DNA of 64,000 nt, taken from NCBI RefSeq assembly GCF_017377395.1, contig NZ_CP061800.1, forward strand, positions 6,345,633 through 6,409,632, in the 5' to 3' direction. Both the position numbers and the translations under genes were made by a program. Position 1 is the stretch's first letter. Each line of letters opens with the position of its first letter. Under the pieces are notes generated by a model, which saw only the letters and a list, made by a program, of their open reading frames with translations, was not told the origin of the DNA and ran no database searches. Of the stretch, positions 44,451-53,111 are shown piece after piece. Source of the DNA: Desulfonema magnum. GTDB lineage: Bacteria > Desulfobacterota > Desulfobacteria > Desulfobacterales > 4be13.

Positions 44451-46061
44451 TTGGCAGAAAGCACGACATTCACTGATGAAATGAAAACGGACATAAGAAA
44501 AAAAAAACTATGGCCTTATGGCGAGGCAAATAAAGTATTAAAACGGCATGACTATAATACCGATCATATTTATACATTTGAGACCGGCTTCGGACCTTCG
44601 GGATTTCCCCATATCGGAACATTTGGCGAGATTGTAAGAACCGAATTTATTATTAATGGTCTGAAGGACGCGGGATTTAAAACAAAACTGATTGCTTTTT
44701 CAGATGATCTGGATGGGCTGCGCAAGGTTCCCGAAGGTATGCCGGAATGGCTAAAAGAGCATCTTGGAAAACCCGTGTCCGCAATTCCTGATCCCTACGG
44801 AGAATGCTCGTCCTTTTCCGAGCATATGAACAGCAAACTCAGAAAACTGCTTGAATGGATGGGCATTGAGTACCAGTTTAAGACATCAAAAGAGTGTTAT
44901 GAAAACGGCGATTTTGACGAGGCCATCAAAATATTGTTAAGCAATTACAAGATGCTTGAAAAAATCATCGCTCCCACGCTGTCCAAGGAAACATTGGAAA
45001 ACTGGTATCCGTTTTTTCCTTTATGCGAGAAATGCGGAAGTGTTTTAACCACCGTTGTAAAAGAAGTAAATTTGGAAGACTACACGGTCCGATATGCATG
45101 TACAAAAACACATGGGGAAGTTCAGGGATGCGGATATGAAGGCTGGCAAACCGCGCTCGGGGGTCACGGAAAAATGACCTGGCGCGTGGACTGGCCCATG
45201 CGGTGGTACGCTTTGGGCGTTGATTATGAGCTGTATGGCAAAGACCTTATTGAGTCCTTTAAGATTGGCAAACGGATTATGAATCAGATATTCCGGACAA
45301 AAGAGCCGGAAAACATGTTTTATGAAATGTTTCTGGATGAAAACGGCGCAAAGATTTCAAAATCAAAAGGCAAGGGGCTTACTGTTGAGGAATGGCTGAA
45401 ATATGGCACAATTGAATCGCTTTACCTGCTGATGTACCGGCGGCCCCGGAAGGCCAAAGAATTATCATTTAACATCATTCCTTCTTATGTGGATGATGTG
45501 ACATCGCTTTCCGCAAATTATCACAGCAATTCTCATCCGGAAGAGCATGATTTTAATTTCATCACACGCTTTCAGGGAAAAGAAAAAACATTCCCGGGCA
45601 TCAGTTATATGCTGATATGCAACCTGATGACCGCGCTGAAATCCGATGACAAGAAACTGATAAAGAACTATCTCTCCAAACAAAAGGAACTCACGGAGGA
45701 GGATATCGAAAGTGATTTTCTGAATGATATGATTGAGAAAGCTTCGAGATACTATCATGATTTTGTCACCGCGAAAAAGCCCGAATTTGAGCTTTCCAAT
45801 GAAGATATTTTTCTTATGGGTCAGTTTGTGGGACTGCTTTACACAGAATTAACCTCTGAGGAAATTCACAACGCAGTTTACACCATTGCGCGAGACAACG
45901 GCAGAAACCCCCGGGATTTTTTTAAAATCATATATCTTGTTTTTATCGGACAGGACAGAGGCCCGAGAGTGGGAACATTTGTCAAAATGATCGGTCAGGA
46001 AAAGACCATTGAAATAGTAAGCAACGCGATAAAATCCTTTTTGTCGGCCGAATCAGTCTGA
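44451..46061 (+). CDS. lysK: Class I lysyl-tRNA synthetase
   Basis: 536 aa. Charges tRNA(Lys) but is built on the class I Rossmann fold, unlike the class II LysS of most bacteria. Signature sites: FGPSGFPHIGTFGE (HIGH) and AKISKSKGKG (KMSKS); a cysteine cluster, CEKCGS and a later C-x5-GCGYEG, may bind zinc. The TTG at 44451 lies six bases after GGAG and was preferred to GTG 44433, which has no ribosome-binding site. No class II lysS is in the window, so this may be the only lysyl-tRNA synthetase. Confidence 0.95.
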   Translation: MAESTTFTDEMKTDIRKKKLWPYGEANKVLKRHDYNTDHIYTFETGFGPSGFPHIGTFGEIVRTEFIINGLKDAGFKTKLIAFSDDLDGLRKVPEGMPEWLKEHLGKPVSAIPDPYGECSSFSEHMNSKLRKLLEWMGIEYQFKTSKECYENGDFDEAIKILLSNYKMLEKIIAPTLSKETLENWYPFFPLCEKCGSVLTTVVKEVNLEDYTVRYACTKTHGEVQGCGYEGWQTALGGHGKMTWRVDWPMRWYALGVDYELYGKDLIESFKIGKRIMNQIFRTKEPENMFYEMFLDENGAKISKSKGKGLTVEEWLKYGTIESLYLLMYRRPRKAKELSFNIIPSYVDDVTSLSANYHSNSHPEEHDFNFITRFQGKEKTFPGISYMLICNLMTALKSDDKKLIKNYLSKQKELTEEDIESDFLNDMIEKASRYYHDFVTAKKPEFELSNEDIFLMGQFVGLLYTELTSEEIHNAVYTIARDNGRNPRDFFKIIYLVFIGQDRGPRVGTFVKMIGQEKTIEIVSNAIKSFLSAESV

Positions 46062-46065
46062 CACC

Positions 46066-46548
46066 TTCTCGTTCCCAGGCTCCTGCCTGGGAACGCATAC
46101 CCCGAGGCTCTGCCTCATGCAGCAAGACGAACAAATAAACCAGCTAAAACCAGCTAAAATTTTCAGCCAAAATGAATATGCAGTGCTACATCACAGAAGC
46201 TGTCGGAAACTGTTGAAGCAGATTCTTTCTCGTTCCCAGGCTCCTGCCTGGGAACGCATACCCCGAGGCTCTGCCTCACGCAGCAAGACGAATAAATAAA
46301 CCAGCTAAAACCAGCTAAAAATTTCAGTTAGAATGAATATGCAGTGGTACGTCACGGAAGCTCCCGGAAACTGTTGAAGCAGATTCTTTCTCGTTCCCAG
46401 GCTCCTGCCTGGGAACGCATACCCCGAGGCTCTGCCTCACGTAGCAAGACGAACAAATAAACCAGCTAAAACCAGCTAAAATTTTCAGCCAAAATGAATA
46501 TGCAGTGCTACATCACAGAAGCTGTCGGAAACTGTTGAAGCAGATTCT
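46066..46548. repeat. 161-bp tandem triplication
   Basis: Three copies (starting 46066, 46227, 46388) of a unit with hairpin GTTCCCAGGCTCCTGCCTGGGAAC, CCCCGAGGCTCTGCCTC, and ACCAGCTAAAACCAGCTAAA. Copies differ at a few positions. No gene inside. Confidence 0.9.
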
Positions 46549-46561
46549 TAATTAAGAATCA

Positions 46562-46709
46562 TAAGTACCTGTGCAAAAGTTTTTTATATATTTTTTTTCT
46601 GCGAACTGCGGAAAAACCCGGCTTTTTCCTTCACGGGCGTCGGGTCATTCCGGGAAAAAAGCCGGGTTTCTTCCCGGGCAAATATAAAAAACTTTTGCTC
46701 AGGTACCTT
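46562..46709. mobile_element. MITE-like element, TAAGTACC family (copy 2)
   Basis: The best pair of ends in the family: TAAGTACCTGTGCAAAAGTT on the left and the complement of AAGGTACCTGAGCAAAAGTT on the right, with further matching AT bases. The core stem is AAACCCGGCTTTTTCC against GGAAAAAAGCCGGGTTT. Confidence 0.82.
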
Positions 46710-46729
46710 TTTGCCTGAGAAAGGACCTG

Positions 46730-46779
46730 ATTATAACGGATTTAGGGGATGCCAGCCAAGCCCCTAAATCCGTTATAAT
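46730..46779. mobile_element. Minimal CTGATTATAACGG-family palindrome
   Basis: ATTATAACGGATTTAGGGG, 12-nt loop, and the exact complement: only the two ends of the family with almost no cargo. The last CAG of the right end is missing and no target duplication is seen. Confidence 0.75.
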
Positions 46780-46839
46780 GGGTGTGTCCCACCTTTTACA
46801 TGGAGAGCAGATTCCAAATATTGACACTTCGGCCACACT

Positions 46840-47129
46840 CAGTAGATCGAAAAGTTTCCGGACTATGAGCGGTGCGGCAAAGAAACCCGGCTTTTTTTCA
46901 GGACGGGACGCTCTCTCCCGCTGGAAAAAGCCGGGTTTCTCCCCCATACGCATCAGGCTAAGGATTTTTATGATTCCGGAACGCCCGAAAATAAAGGTTT
47001 TGCCTTTCGGCCGTCGCCCGGTCAGTTTCAATGAAATCAGAATGTTATGTCCTTAGCCTGATGCGTATGGGTTTCTCCCCCGCCCGCCGTGTCTGCCTGG
47101 TGACAGCCCGAAAACTTTTCGATCTACTG
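46840..47129. mobile_element. CAGCAGATCG-family element with perfect ACACT duplication, itself interrupted
   Basis: Ends CAGTAGATCGAAAAGTTT and the complement pair over 22 bp with one mismatch. Direct repeat ACACT lies at 46835-46839 and 47130-47134. The core AAACCCGGCTTTTTTT/AAAAAGCCGGGTTT is the one found in the TAAGTACC family. Another element (46945-47069) has inserted into it. The whole lies within a transposase remnant. Confidence 0.85.
46945..47069. mobile_element. Nested element with CATACGCATCAGGCTAAGGA ends
   Basis: Perfect inverted ends of at least 20 bp (46945-46964 and 47050-47069). The host sequence GTTTCTCCCC is present on both sides, giving a duplication of 8-12 bp depending on where the element end is placed. 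Only one copy was noticed in the window. Confidence 0.8.
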
Positions 47130-47134
47130 ACACT

Positions 47135-47491
47135 GCAATCCGCCGGAAGTTTCAGCCACTTCTGAGGGACTGATCTGTGTGCGCTTTCCTCCTCCCCCGA
47201 ACCGCTCGGATACCCTTTCTCTCTGAATTCGTTGTAATTCAGCGCATCATAAAATCGGTTAATGTAGCCGATTAACCGCATCGGACGGTCATTGGAGGTT
47301 CGTGCGTATTCTTCTTCGAGTTCTCTTTTTACTTCTCCGACCGCTCCGTTGCTGAGTGTTTCCAAACGGAGTCTGACCCGCTTCCCCTTTTCCTTCTTGC
47401 ATATTCCCAGCGCCTCAGCGGTTTCATACAGATGATATTTCAGATGGGATTTGTCCGAAATAAACTGCATACCGGGGAACGGCCTCTCCAA
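47135..47491 (-). pseudogene. ISKra4-like transposase remnant (C-terminal part)
   Basis: The frame reads ALGICKKEKGKRVRLRLETL, YINRFYDALNYNEFREKGYP, then SGSGEEESAHRSVPQKWLKLP, matching the end of ISKra4-type transposases (GSGEVESAHRxxPQKRLKxP). The N-terminal part is missing and the 3' end is cut by the palindromic element at 46840-47129. Non-functional. Confidence 0.65.
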
Positions 47492-47526
47492 TTCCTCTTT
47501 TAGTCCTCTCGCCGTCTGTGATGTCG

Positions 47527-47785
47527 GACGAATAATACTGAAAAACGGCGTACCGAACCCGGATCATCATCGTCCGAAGAATTACTCGGAAAAAAAAAGA
47601 CGGAACATGGCGGATAAAAAACTTTTACTACGGAATTGCCTCCGGCCTCGGACTTTCCGCAAAAAAGCTTTACAGGTTTTACCATAAGAGACAGTGCATC
47701 GAAGCCGGATTCCGGGAACTGAAAAATCACCGGCATCCGGAAAGGCTGCCGTTTCAGAACCTTAAAGCCAACGAATTTTGGTAAG
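47527..47785 (+). pseudogene. Transposase remnant, IS1380-like end
   Basis: Frame without a start: KNFYYGIASGLGLSAKKLYR, then FYHKRQCIEAGFRELKNHRH, PERLPFQNLKANEFW and stop. The R-x-x-IE-x-x-x-x-ELKN block followed by RLP and a late N-E-F-W is typical of IS1380/IS4-superfamily C-termini. Only about 85 codons are left. It abuts the dockerin-like fragment on the other strand. Confidence 0.5.
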
Positions 47786-47995
47786 AGTAAAATCATGGCA
47801 ATGACTCTCTTTTTCCGGATTTAGGTTAGCGGGCTTCATTCCCACACACACCTGGATCGCTGTGATCACATCCTGCAAATCAACATTTCCCGAGCCGTCC
47901 GCATCCCCCGAAACCGCCCCGAAACAGTTTGCGGCAAACACCATCGCCGCAAGCCAGACTGCCATGCAGCAGAAAGCACATTGTCTTGTTTTCAT
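47762..47995 (-). pseudogene. Truncated secreted dockerin-like protein
   Basis: 77 codons: signal peptide (CAFCCMAVWLAAMVFAANCFGA) followed at once by a calcium loop, GDADGSGNVDLQDVITAIQ, as in a dockerin half-repeat, then VCVGMKPANLNP. The rest runs into the transposase remnant at 47785, so the original protein was longer and was cut. The loop resembles that at the end of the 9668-12130 protein. Confidence 0.55.
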
Positions 47996-48248
47996 AAAAA
48001 ATTTTCTCCTCTGTACATCGTTTTAAGTTATTGATTTTACGTTCCCAAGTTCTGATGATGTTCATGCGTGCATATGTGGTCAGCATGTCATCATCAAAGC
48101 TCCTTTCTTTGCCTTTTGTCTGTTTTTGAAATTTGATGATCATCTTACCATGAAAATACATTCTGAAAAACCAGGTTTTTTATCTGTTTTTACTAAAAAT
48201 ATTTTCATTCATAATCAAGGATAAGGAACCCCGCTTCTTCATGAGCCT

Positions 48249-48602
48249 TTAATCATCAGGGATATTCAAACCCAGTTCTTTCAAAACAGCCTGAATGTCT
48301 CGGACCGGAATATTTTCATTTTTCGTTTTCGCATAAAGGGTCAACAGGTAAATATCGCAGTTTTTGTCATCAGCGTAACAGACAACCCGATAACCGCCGC
48401 TCTTTCCTCTTTTCATGTCAGAGGAGGCGGCTCTGATCTTGAAGACTTTATTGTATAATCCGGGTATAGGGACACCTGACACACCGCTGCTTTCCATATC
48501 AGATAGCAATTCGCTGAGATCGTTTTTAATATTCGGGTATTTTTTTCTGAGCTTTTTCAGCTTGCGTCCGAACGGTTCGGTAATAATGATTTCATATTTC
48601 AT
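48249..48602 (-). CDS. RelE-type toxin
   Basis: 117 aa: YEIIITEPFGRKLKKLRKKY, then GKSGGYRVVCYADDKNCDIYLLTLYAK, which is the RelE/HigB fold (GG-x-R-x-x-Y, then L-x-x-x-Y-x-K). Such proteins cleave mRNA, usually on the ribosome. Starts inside the last 11 bp of the antitoxin gene. The length is slightly above the usual 85-100 aa. Confidence 0.85.
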   Translation of the reverse strand: MKYEIIITEPFGRKLKKLRKKYPNIKNDLSELLSDMESSGVSGVPIPGLYNKVFKIRAASSDMKRGKSGGYRVVCYADDKNCDIYLLTLYAKTKNENIPVRDIQAVLKELGLNIPDD

Positions 48603-48822
48603 CCATTACCTCCCGCCAGTGTCTGCGGTCAACCCTGCCATCCCTGACGGCTTCCAGCCCCTCCAGAATTTCCTGTCCCAGATTTTCCGTATCGTAATAT
48701 TCCTCTTCAAGCTGCTTTCTTAGGCCGGTGATCAGCTTTTCCAATTCGATTTCAGTGCTGTGCTGTATTCCCAATGCTCTGAATGTTTCTTCTTTTCCAA
48801 TAAGTGTGGCTTTTAAGAGCAT
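48592..48822 (-). CDS. Antitoxin of the RelE-type pair
   Basis: 76 aa with a strong AGGAGG. No classic DNA-binding fold is obvious; the middle (STEIELEKLITGLRKQLEEEY) is a helix and the end (GRVDRRHWREVMDEI) is likely the toxin-binding tail. Comes first and overlaps the toxin gene, the normal order for type II pairs that repress their own promoter. Confidence 0.8.
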   Translation of the reverse strand: MLLKATLIGKEETFRALGIQHSTEIELEKLITGLRKQLEEEYYDTENLGQEILEGLEAVRDGRVDRRHWREVMDEI

Positions 48823-48840
48823 AATTTCCTCCTTTTAAAA

Positions 48841-49050
48841 AAAATGAATAAAATCTGTAAGATTTCAAATTTCTGGCAGTCTCTTTTTTCCCGATTTGAA
48901 TAAGCTCCTGACTGGCAACGGTCTTGTCAAGCGGGGTCATTTGTATTATTTTCCCAACCTTCTTCAGCGTCGGTTTTGAAAACCATTTTAAAATAGCATA
49001 ACTCAGCAGTGTTGTCAGCTTTTTTGTTTCCTGTTCCAGCCAACATGACA
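48841..49050 (-). pseudogene. Possible gene remnant upstream of the toxin-antitoxin pair
   Basis: Without a start codon, one minus-strand frame reads LEQETKKLTTLLSYAILKWF, then KKVGKIIQMTPLDKTVASQE and LIQIGKKETARNLK. It looks protein-like and may be the tail of a Rpn/YhgA-type transposase-nuclease, but this is only an impression. To the right it meets a CCCGGTTT-type repeat core. Confidence 0.3.
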
Positions 49051-49137
49051 GTATGATTAATTTTTTGAGATATCCGCTATGGGAAAAACCAGGGTTTCTC
49101 GCCGAGGCGAATGCCCTCCCATTTTTTCAATCAGGAT

Positions 49138-49731
49138 TCAATCCGCCGACTCCCGCCCCCAGTCAACCTTATGATAAATATCTTTCAAAAAGAGTTCGTG
49201 CTGAATCGTCTGGAGAAAAACGGATTCTTCAGGAGTTTTGGACACAGAATACAACCATTTGTTCTCCTCCTGTTTGTGATAAATCTCAACCATCGGTTTG
49301 TGCTGTGCGACCAGGACATATTCCTGAAAAGAGGGCAGAGACCGGTAATATGCGAACTTGTTGCCCCGGTCAAAACCCTCTGTGCCCGGAGACAGCACCT
49401 CGATGATCAGCACAGGATTTTTGATAATATCGGTTCTGTCCTCGGAAAACTCAATCTCCCCGCACACCACCATCACATCAGGATACACGAACACATTATG
49501 TTCGGTGATGTCCAGCTTCATGTTGCTGTCAAATCCCACGCAGTCTTTGTCATCAATGCCCTCTCCGATTCTTCGGATCAGATTGAAGCAGATAACGCTG
49601 TGATTGCGGCTTCCCCCTGCCATGACAATGATCTCGCCGTCATAAAACTCGCTTTTACCATTGGCCTGATCCTCGGCTGCGAGATATTCTTCCCGGGTGT
49701 AATGTGTTTCCTTTACGGCTGACCGTCCCAT
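49138..49731 (-). CDS. Uma2-family PD-(D/E)xK nuclease-like protein, copy A
   Basis: 197 aa. YTREEYLAAEDQ, KSEFYDGEIIVMAGGS with NHS following, YPDVMVVCGEIEF, and NPVLIIEVLSPGTEGFDRGNK give the Uma2 endonuclease-like core (PD ... E-V-x-S-x-x-T ... K). Function in bacteria is unknown; such genes are usually multicopy. About 85% alike by eye to copy B, 99 bp upstream, so a tandem duplication. Confidence 0.88.
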   Translation of the reverse strand: MGRSAVKETHYTREEYLAAEDQANGKSEFYDGEIIVMAGGSRNHSVICFNLIRRIGEGIDDKDCVGFDSNMKLDITEHNVFVYPDVMVVCGEIEFSEDRTDIIKNPVLIIEVLSPGTEGFDRGNKFAYYRSLPSFQEYVLVAQHKPMVEIYHKQEENKWLYSVSKTPEESVFLQTIQHELFLKDIYHKVDWGRESAD

Positions 49732-49830
49732 TTACCTTCTCCCTTGTATATCATTTATGTTCAATGTTGTAGGAAGTGTTGAGCGTCGTTCCTCAACCCA
49801 ATCTGCACAACTAATTTTTTCAATGAGGAC

Positions 49831-50424
49831 TCAATCCGCTGACTCCCGCCCCCACTCAACCTTATGATAAATATCTTTCAAAGAAAGTTCGTGCTGAATT
49901 GTCTGGAGAAAAACGGATGCTTCAAGGCTTTCGGACACAGAATACAACCATTTGTTTTCATTCTGTCTGTGGTAAATCTCAATCATCGGTTTATGTTGTG
50001 AGACCAGAACATATTCCTGCAAGGAGGGCAGAGACCGGTAATATGCGAATTTGCTGACCCGGTCGAAAGTTTCCGTGCCGGGAGACAGCACCTCGATGAT
50101 CAGCACAGGGTTTTTTATAATATCGGTTCTGTCTTCGGAAAATTCAATCTCCCCGCACACCACCATCACATCAGGATACACGAACACATTATGTTCGGCA
50201 ATATCCAGTTTCATGTTGCTGTCAAATCCCACGCAGTCTTTATCAGCAATCGCATTCCGAATCCCCCAGTTCAGATTTAAACAGATAACGCTGTGGTTGC
50301 GGCTTCCCCCTGCCATGGCAATGATCTCGCCGTCATAAAACTCGCTTTTGTCAGCGGCCTGATCCTCGGCTGCGAGATATTCTTCCCTGGTGTAACTTGT
50401 TTTTTGTAAAGCTGTCTCTCCCAT
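49831..50424 (-). CDS. Uma2-family PD-(D/E)xK nuclease-like protein, copy B
   Basis: 197 aa, same length and motifs as copy A (YPDVMVVCGEIEF, LIIEVLSPGTETFDRVSK). Differences cluster around residues 48-60 (LNWGIRNAIADKD instead of LIRRIGEGIDDKD) and near the C-terminal third. Both copies keep the presumed catalytic residues, so neither is obviously dead. Confidence 0.88.
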   Translation of the reverse strand: MGETALQKTSYTREEYLAAEDQAADKSEFYDGEIIAMAGGSRNHSVICLNLNWGIRNAIADKDCVGFDSNMKLDIAEHNVFVYPDVMVVCGEIEFSEDRTDIIKNPVLIIEVLSPGTETFDRVSKFAYYRSLPSLQEYVLVSQHKPMIEIYHRQNENKWLYSVSESLEASVFLQTIQHELSLKDIYHKVEWGRESAD

Positions 50425-50481
50425 TTTTTCCTCCGTTTATCATTGTACAGCTACATGATTAGATCGAAAATTTTCTATTGA

Positions 50482-50544
50482 CTCGATGATCAAGTTTTTT
50501 TGACCTGCTTCGAAAGGAATGACGGAAAAAACTTGAACATCGAG
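50482..50544. mobile_element. CTCGATGATCAA-family short element, 6-bp target duplication
   Basis: 63 bp: CTCGATGATCAAGTTTTTT and the near-complement AAAAAACTTGAACATCGAG around a 25-bp middle (CTGCTTCGAAAGGAATGACG). Direct repeat TATTGA flanks it (50476-50481, 50545-50550). Confidence 0.82.
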
Positions 50545-50555
50545 TATTGAGGCGG

Positions 50556-50705
50556 TAAGTACCTAACCATAAGTTTTCGATATTTACCCGGGAAAGAAAC
50601 CCGGTTTTTTCCCGGAATGATCCGCCTCCCGTGAGGGAAAACCCCGGGTTTCTCCGCCGTTCACAGAAAAAAAAGATGTATAAAAAACTTTTGATCGGGT
50701 ACTTA
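50556..50705. mobile_element. MITE-like element, TAAGTACC family (copy 3)
   Basis: TAAGTACCTAACCATAAGTT on the left, complement of TAAGTACCCGATCAAAAGTT on the right. The core is AAACCCGGTTTTTTCC with GGAAAACCCCGGGTTT. Lies between the Uma2 pair and the PPi-PFK gene, six bases from the preceding short element. Confidence 0.78.
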
Positions 50706-50725
50706 ATTCAGATCAGTTCCGGCTT

Positions 50726-52828
50726 TTACAGATCAGCTTTTCCCAGGGCATTTAATACCAGCGTGATGGGCATATCCTCCGCAGTTTTTCCGGCAAAATG
50801 GATAGGCCCCGGTCTTCTGAAATGATCCTCACCTGCAAACGCCCCGAGCCATTTTTCTCTGAACGCCTTTACCACCTGAAACGCCGGGGAATTTATATCC
50901 ACCACGCTCTTCTCCAATACAAGGGTGAGTTTTCCTTTTCGTTCCTCAAGACGCATCAGCGGGGCAATGGGAATTCCCAGAGGTTCCCATTTGGAAAAAC
51001 CCTTCTCAAGATTTTTTATGGCTGCCATCTGACCGGTTGCGCCATTGGCAATCAGACTGAAAACCGTGAGTCCCAGATTATAGGTGTAAGTGGAGTCAAA
51101 GAGCGTGGGATCATTCCCCCGGCCGTCATAACCGTAAAAATGAGGCTGGGTCTTGAATTTGGGAACAGACTGCTTATAAATTTTTTCCACAGGACCGGGA
51201 ATCTCCTCACCTTCCTGAATGACACCCTCCTTTACCATAGTCTGTCTGAGCGTTTTCACAGATATGAGAGACGGTTTTACCAATAAAAATCCGCCATTCT
51301 CATAGTTCTCGAACAGGACAGGCCCGAAAATATCCGGATTCAGTCCTCCTTTTTCAAGGGTTTTTCTGTAATACGCCCTTTCTATTCCGATCTTATAAAT
51401 CCCTTCTTCTCTGAGGGTATTCAGATGGTCTTTCACCAGCCCCATCAGAACCTTGTCCGTCTCAACCTGTGAAAATTGAAAATTTCCGTGGCTGTCCCTT
51501 TCGATGAGAAGCCCTTCCTGGAAAAACGCGGGAATATCACTGAACAGATCATCATCACGGGTGTTCCATATGGAGAATATCCCTTCCTCACGGGAACGCC
51601 TCGCAAGCTTCCGCAGATAATCCAGCTTATCCTCAAGCGTGGGAAAATCCGCATGAAAATCCGTGTCATGGGTCTGATTGTACTCCGCGATAATGGTGTT
51701 CAGCTTTGTGATAAACACCTGTATCTCATTGATAAACTCCAAAACCCCTTCGGGGATTACGATCACGCCGTAATTTTTCCCCACAGCAGCCCGCCTGACA
51801 ATGCCGTCACATATCACACGGGAAAGATGACGAAGCGTCATCCCATAAGCCGTATAATCCACCGTGCCTTGTTTTTCCGCGTTCTCGATTCTGCTTTTAT
51901 CCATATAGTCCGCAAGGTCCTCGCCAATAAGGGTGATATTCGCATGGGTCTGCAACGCTACTTCGAGGGCCAGATGGCTCGCCACTCTTCCCATGACCTT
52001 GCAGATGTGCCAGTATTTGACATCAGAACTGCTGTCTGTGCAGAGATTGCTGATCTCATTGGCAAATGCTCTTGCCGCGGTGTGAAAACCAAAGGACATG
52101 GCGCATAAGACCTCTCCGCTCACGTCTCTGACCTGTATATCTCCGTCAATGGTTTTGGGAACGCCGATGACCTGAACCCCGTCATCAAACATCTCCTGGG
52201 CCAGAAAAGCCGCGTTGGTGTTGGAATCATCCCCTCCCACAACAACAAGTGCGTCCAGATTGAGGGCCTTGCAGGTCTCTTTTGACAGAGCCATCTTCTT
52301 TTCCGTATCTATTTTTGTCCGGCCGGTTTTGATCATGCCAAAACCGCCCAGGTTCCGGTATGAATCCACAATGTCCTGAGTCAGCTCAATGGTCTCATTT
52401 TCAATGATTCCGTCAGGACCGAGCAGAAAGCCGAAGATTTTGGTGTCAGGATTGGCTTTTCGGGCCGCGTCAAAAAGCCCGGCAATCACATTATGACCGC
52501 CCGGGGCAGGGCCTCCTGAAAACACAATGCCGATATTGCGTTTTTTCTCATATTTCTCTTTAAAACCATTGTCAGGAGAATCTGCTCCCTCAACGGCCTG
52601 CACCTTGTTTTTTATAATCTTTGGCAGTTGTTTTTCCGCTTCCTTGTCAATAACAAACTTGTAACGGTCATCATCCTTTAAAACAGTATAGTCACCTGAA
52701 AATATATCACATTTTAAAGGCACATATTTTCTTCTTTCGATCAGTTCCTGGTTCACATTGTCGGTTGCCTTCAGGACCTCCGGATGTTTCAAAAGGTCTT
52801 TAAGACGGACGGAAATTTGTTTTGCCAT
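50726..52828 (-). CDS. pfp: Diphosphate-dependent 6-phosphofructokinase (long form)
   Basis: 700 aa. Converts fructose 6-phosphate and PPi to fructose 1,6-bisphosphate reversibly, saving ATP in glycolysis. IVFSGGPAPGGHNVI, VVVGGDDSNTNAAFLA and GVPKTIDGDI are the substrate blocks; Asp in GGDDS (instead of GGDGS) marks PPi rather than ATP use. The size of about 700 residues fits the long plant/spirochete-like class, not the 320-residue bacterial PfkA. ATG 52828 with GGAGGG four bases before is preferred over ATG 52840. Confidence 0.93.
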   Translation of the reverse strand: MAKQISVRLKDLLKHPEVLKATDNVNQELIERRKYVPLKCDIFSGDYTVLKDDDRYKFVIDKEAEKQLPKIIKNKVQAVEGADSPDNGFKEKYEKKRNIGIVFSGGPAPGGHNVIAGLFDAARKANPDTKIFGFLLGPDGIIENETIELTQDIVDSYRNLGGFGMIKTGRTKIDTEKKMALSKETCKALNLDALVVVGGDDSNTNAAFLAQEMFDDGVQVIGVPKTIDGDIQVRDVSGEVLCAMSFGFHTAARAFANEISNLCTDSSSDVKYWHICKVMGRVASHLALEVALQTHANITLIGEDLADYMDKSRIENAEKQGTVDYTAYGMTLRHLSRVICDGIVRRAAVGKNYGVIVIPEGVLEFINEIQVFITKLNTIIAEYNQTHDTDFHADFPTLEDKLDYLRKLARRSREEGIFSIWNTRDDDLFSDIPAFFQEGLLIERDSHGNFQFSQVETDKVLMGLVKDHLNTLREEGIYKIGIERAYYRKTLEKGGLNPDIFGPVLFENYENGGFLLVKPSLISVKTLRQTMVKEGVIQEGEEIPGPVEKIYKQSVPKFKTQPHFYGYDGRGNDPTLFDSTYTYNLGLTVFSLIANGATGQMAAIKNLEKGFSKWEPLGIPIAPLMRLEERKGKLTLVLEKSVVDINSPAFQVVKAFREKWLGAFAGEDHFRRPGPIHFAGKTAEDMPITLVLNALGKADL

Positions 52829-52993
52829 AATACCCTCCATTTAATAGTTAAAGATTATTACGGATTCTTAAAATTAAGCTACTGATTTTCAGGAAATTTG
52901 TCAAGATTTTTAGCAGGGCGGAGCAATAGCTGCACAAAGGAAAGAAGTACTGAATTTACGTTTTGACAAAACATCTGAGAGGCCAGTATTTCC

Positions 52994-53022
52994 TTGACAT
53001 TCATGCAAATTCGTTGCATATT
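52994..53022 (+). promoter_or_regulatory. Promoter of znuACB with palindromic operator in the spacer
   Basis: TTGACA (52994-52999), 17-bp spacer, CATATT (53017-53022). The palindrome ATGCAA-ATTCG-TTGCAT (53003-53019) fills the spacer and overlaps the -10 element, where a repressor would block polymerase. Given the genes downstream, a Zur-type zinc repressor is the natural candidate; that is inference. Confidence 0.65.
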
Positions 53023-53111
53023 TTTATCGCAAGTTATTTCGGTATGTAACAATTCATAATCATTATTACAGGGGAAACTGCGACAATCCCCGCAAATAAG
53101 GAGTTAATCAG

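Noticed and set aside
47045..47130. Extension of the ISKra4-like frame to the left of 47130
   Set aside because: The last codons (SRSKSFRAVTRQ and on) come from the inserted palindromic element, not from the transposase.
53020..53080. Fur box near CATAATCATTATTA upstream of znuA
   Set aside because: It is only a partial match and lies downstream of the promoter; the ATGCAA-ATTCG-TTGCAT palindrome in the spacer is the better operator.
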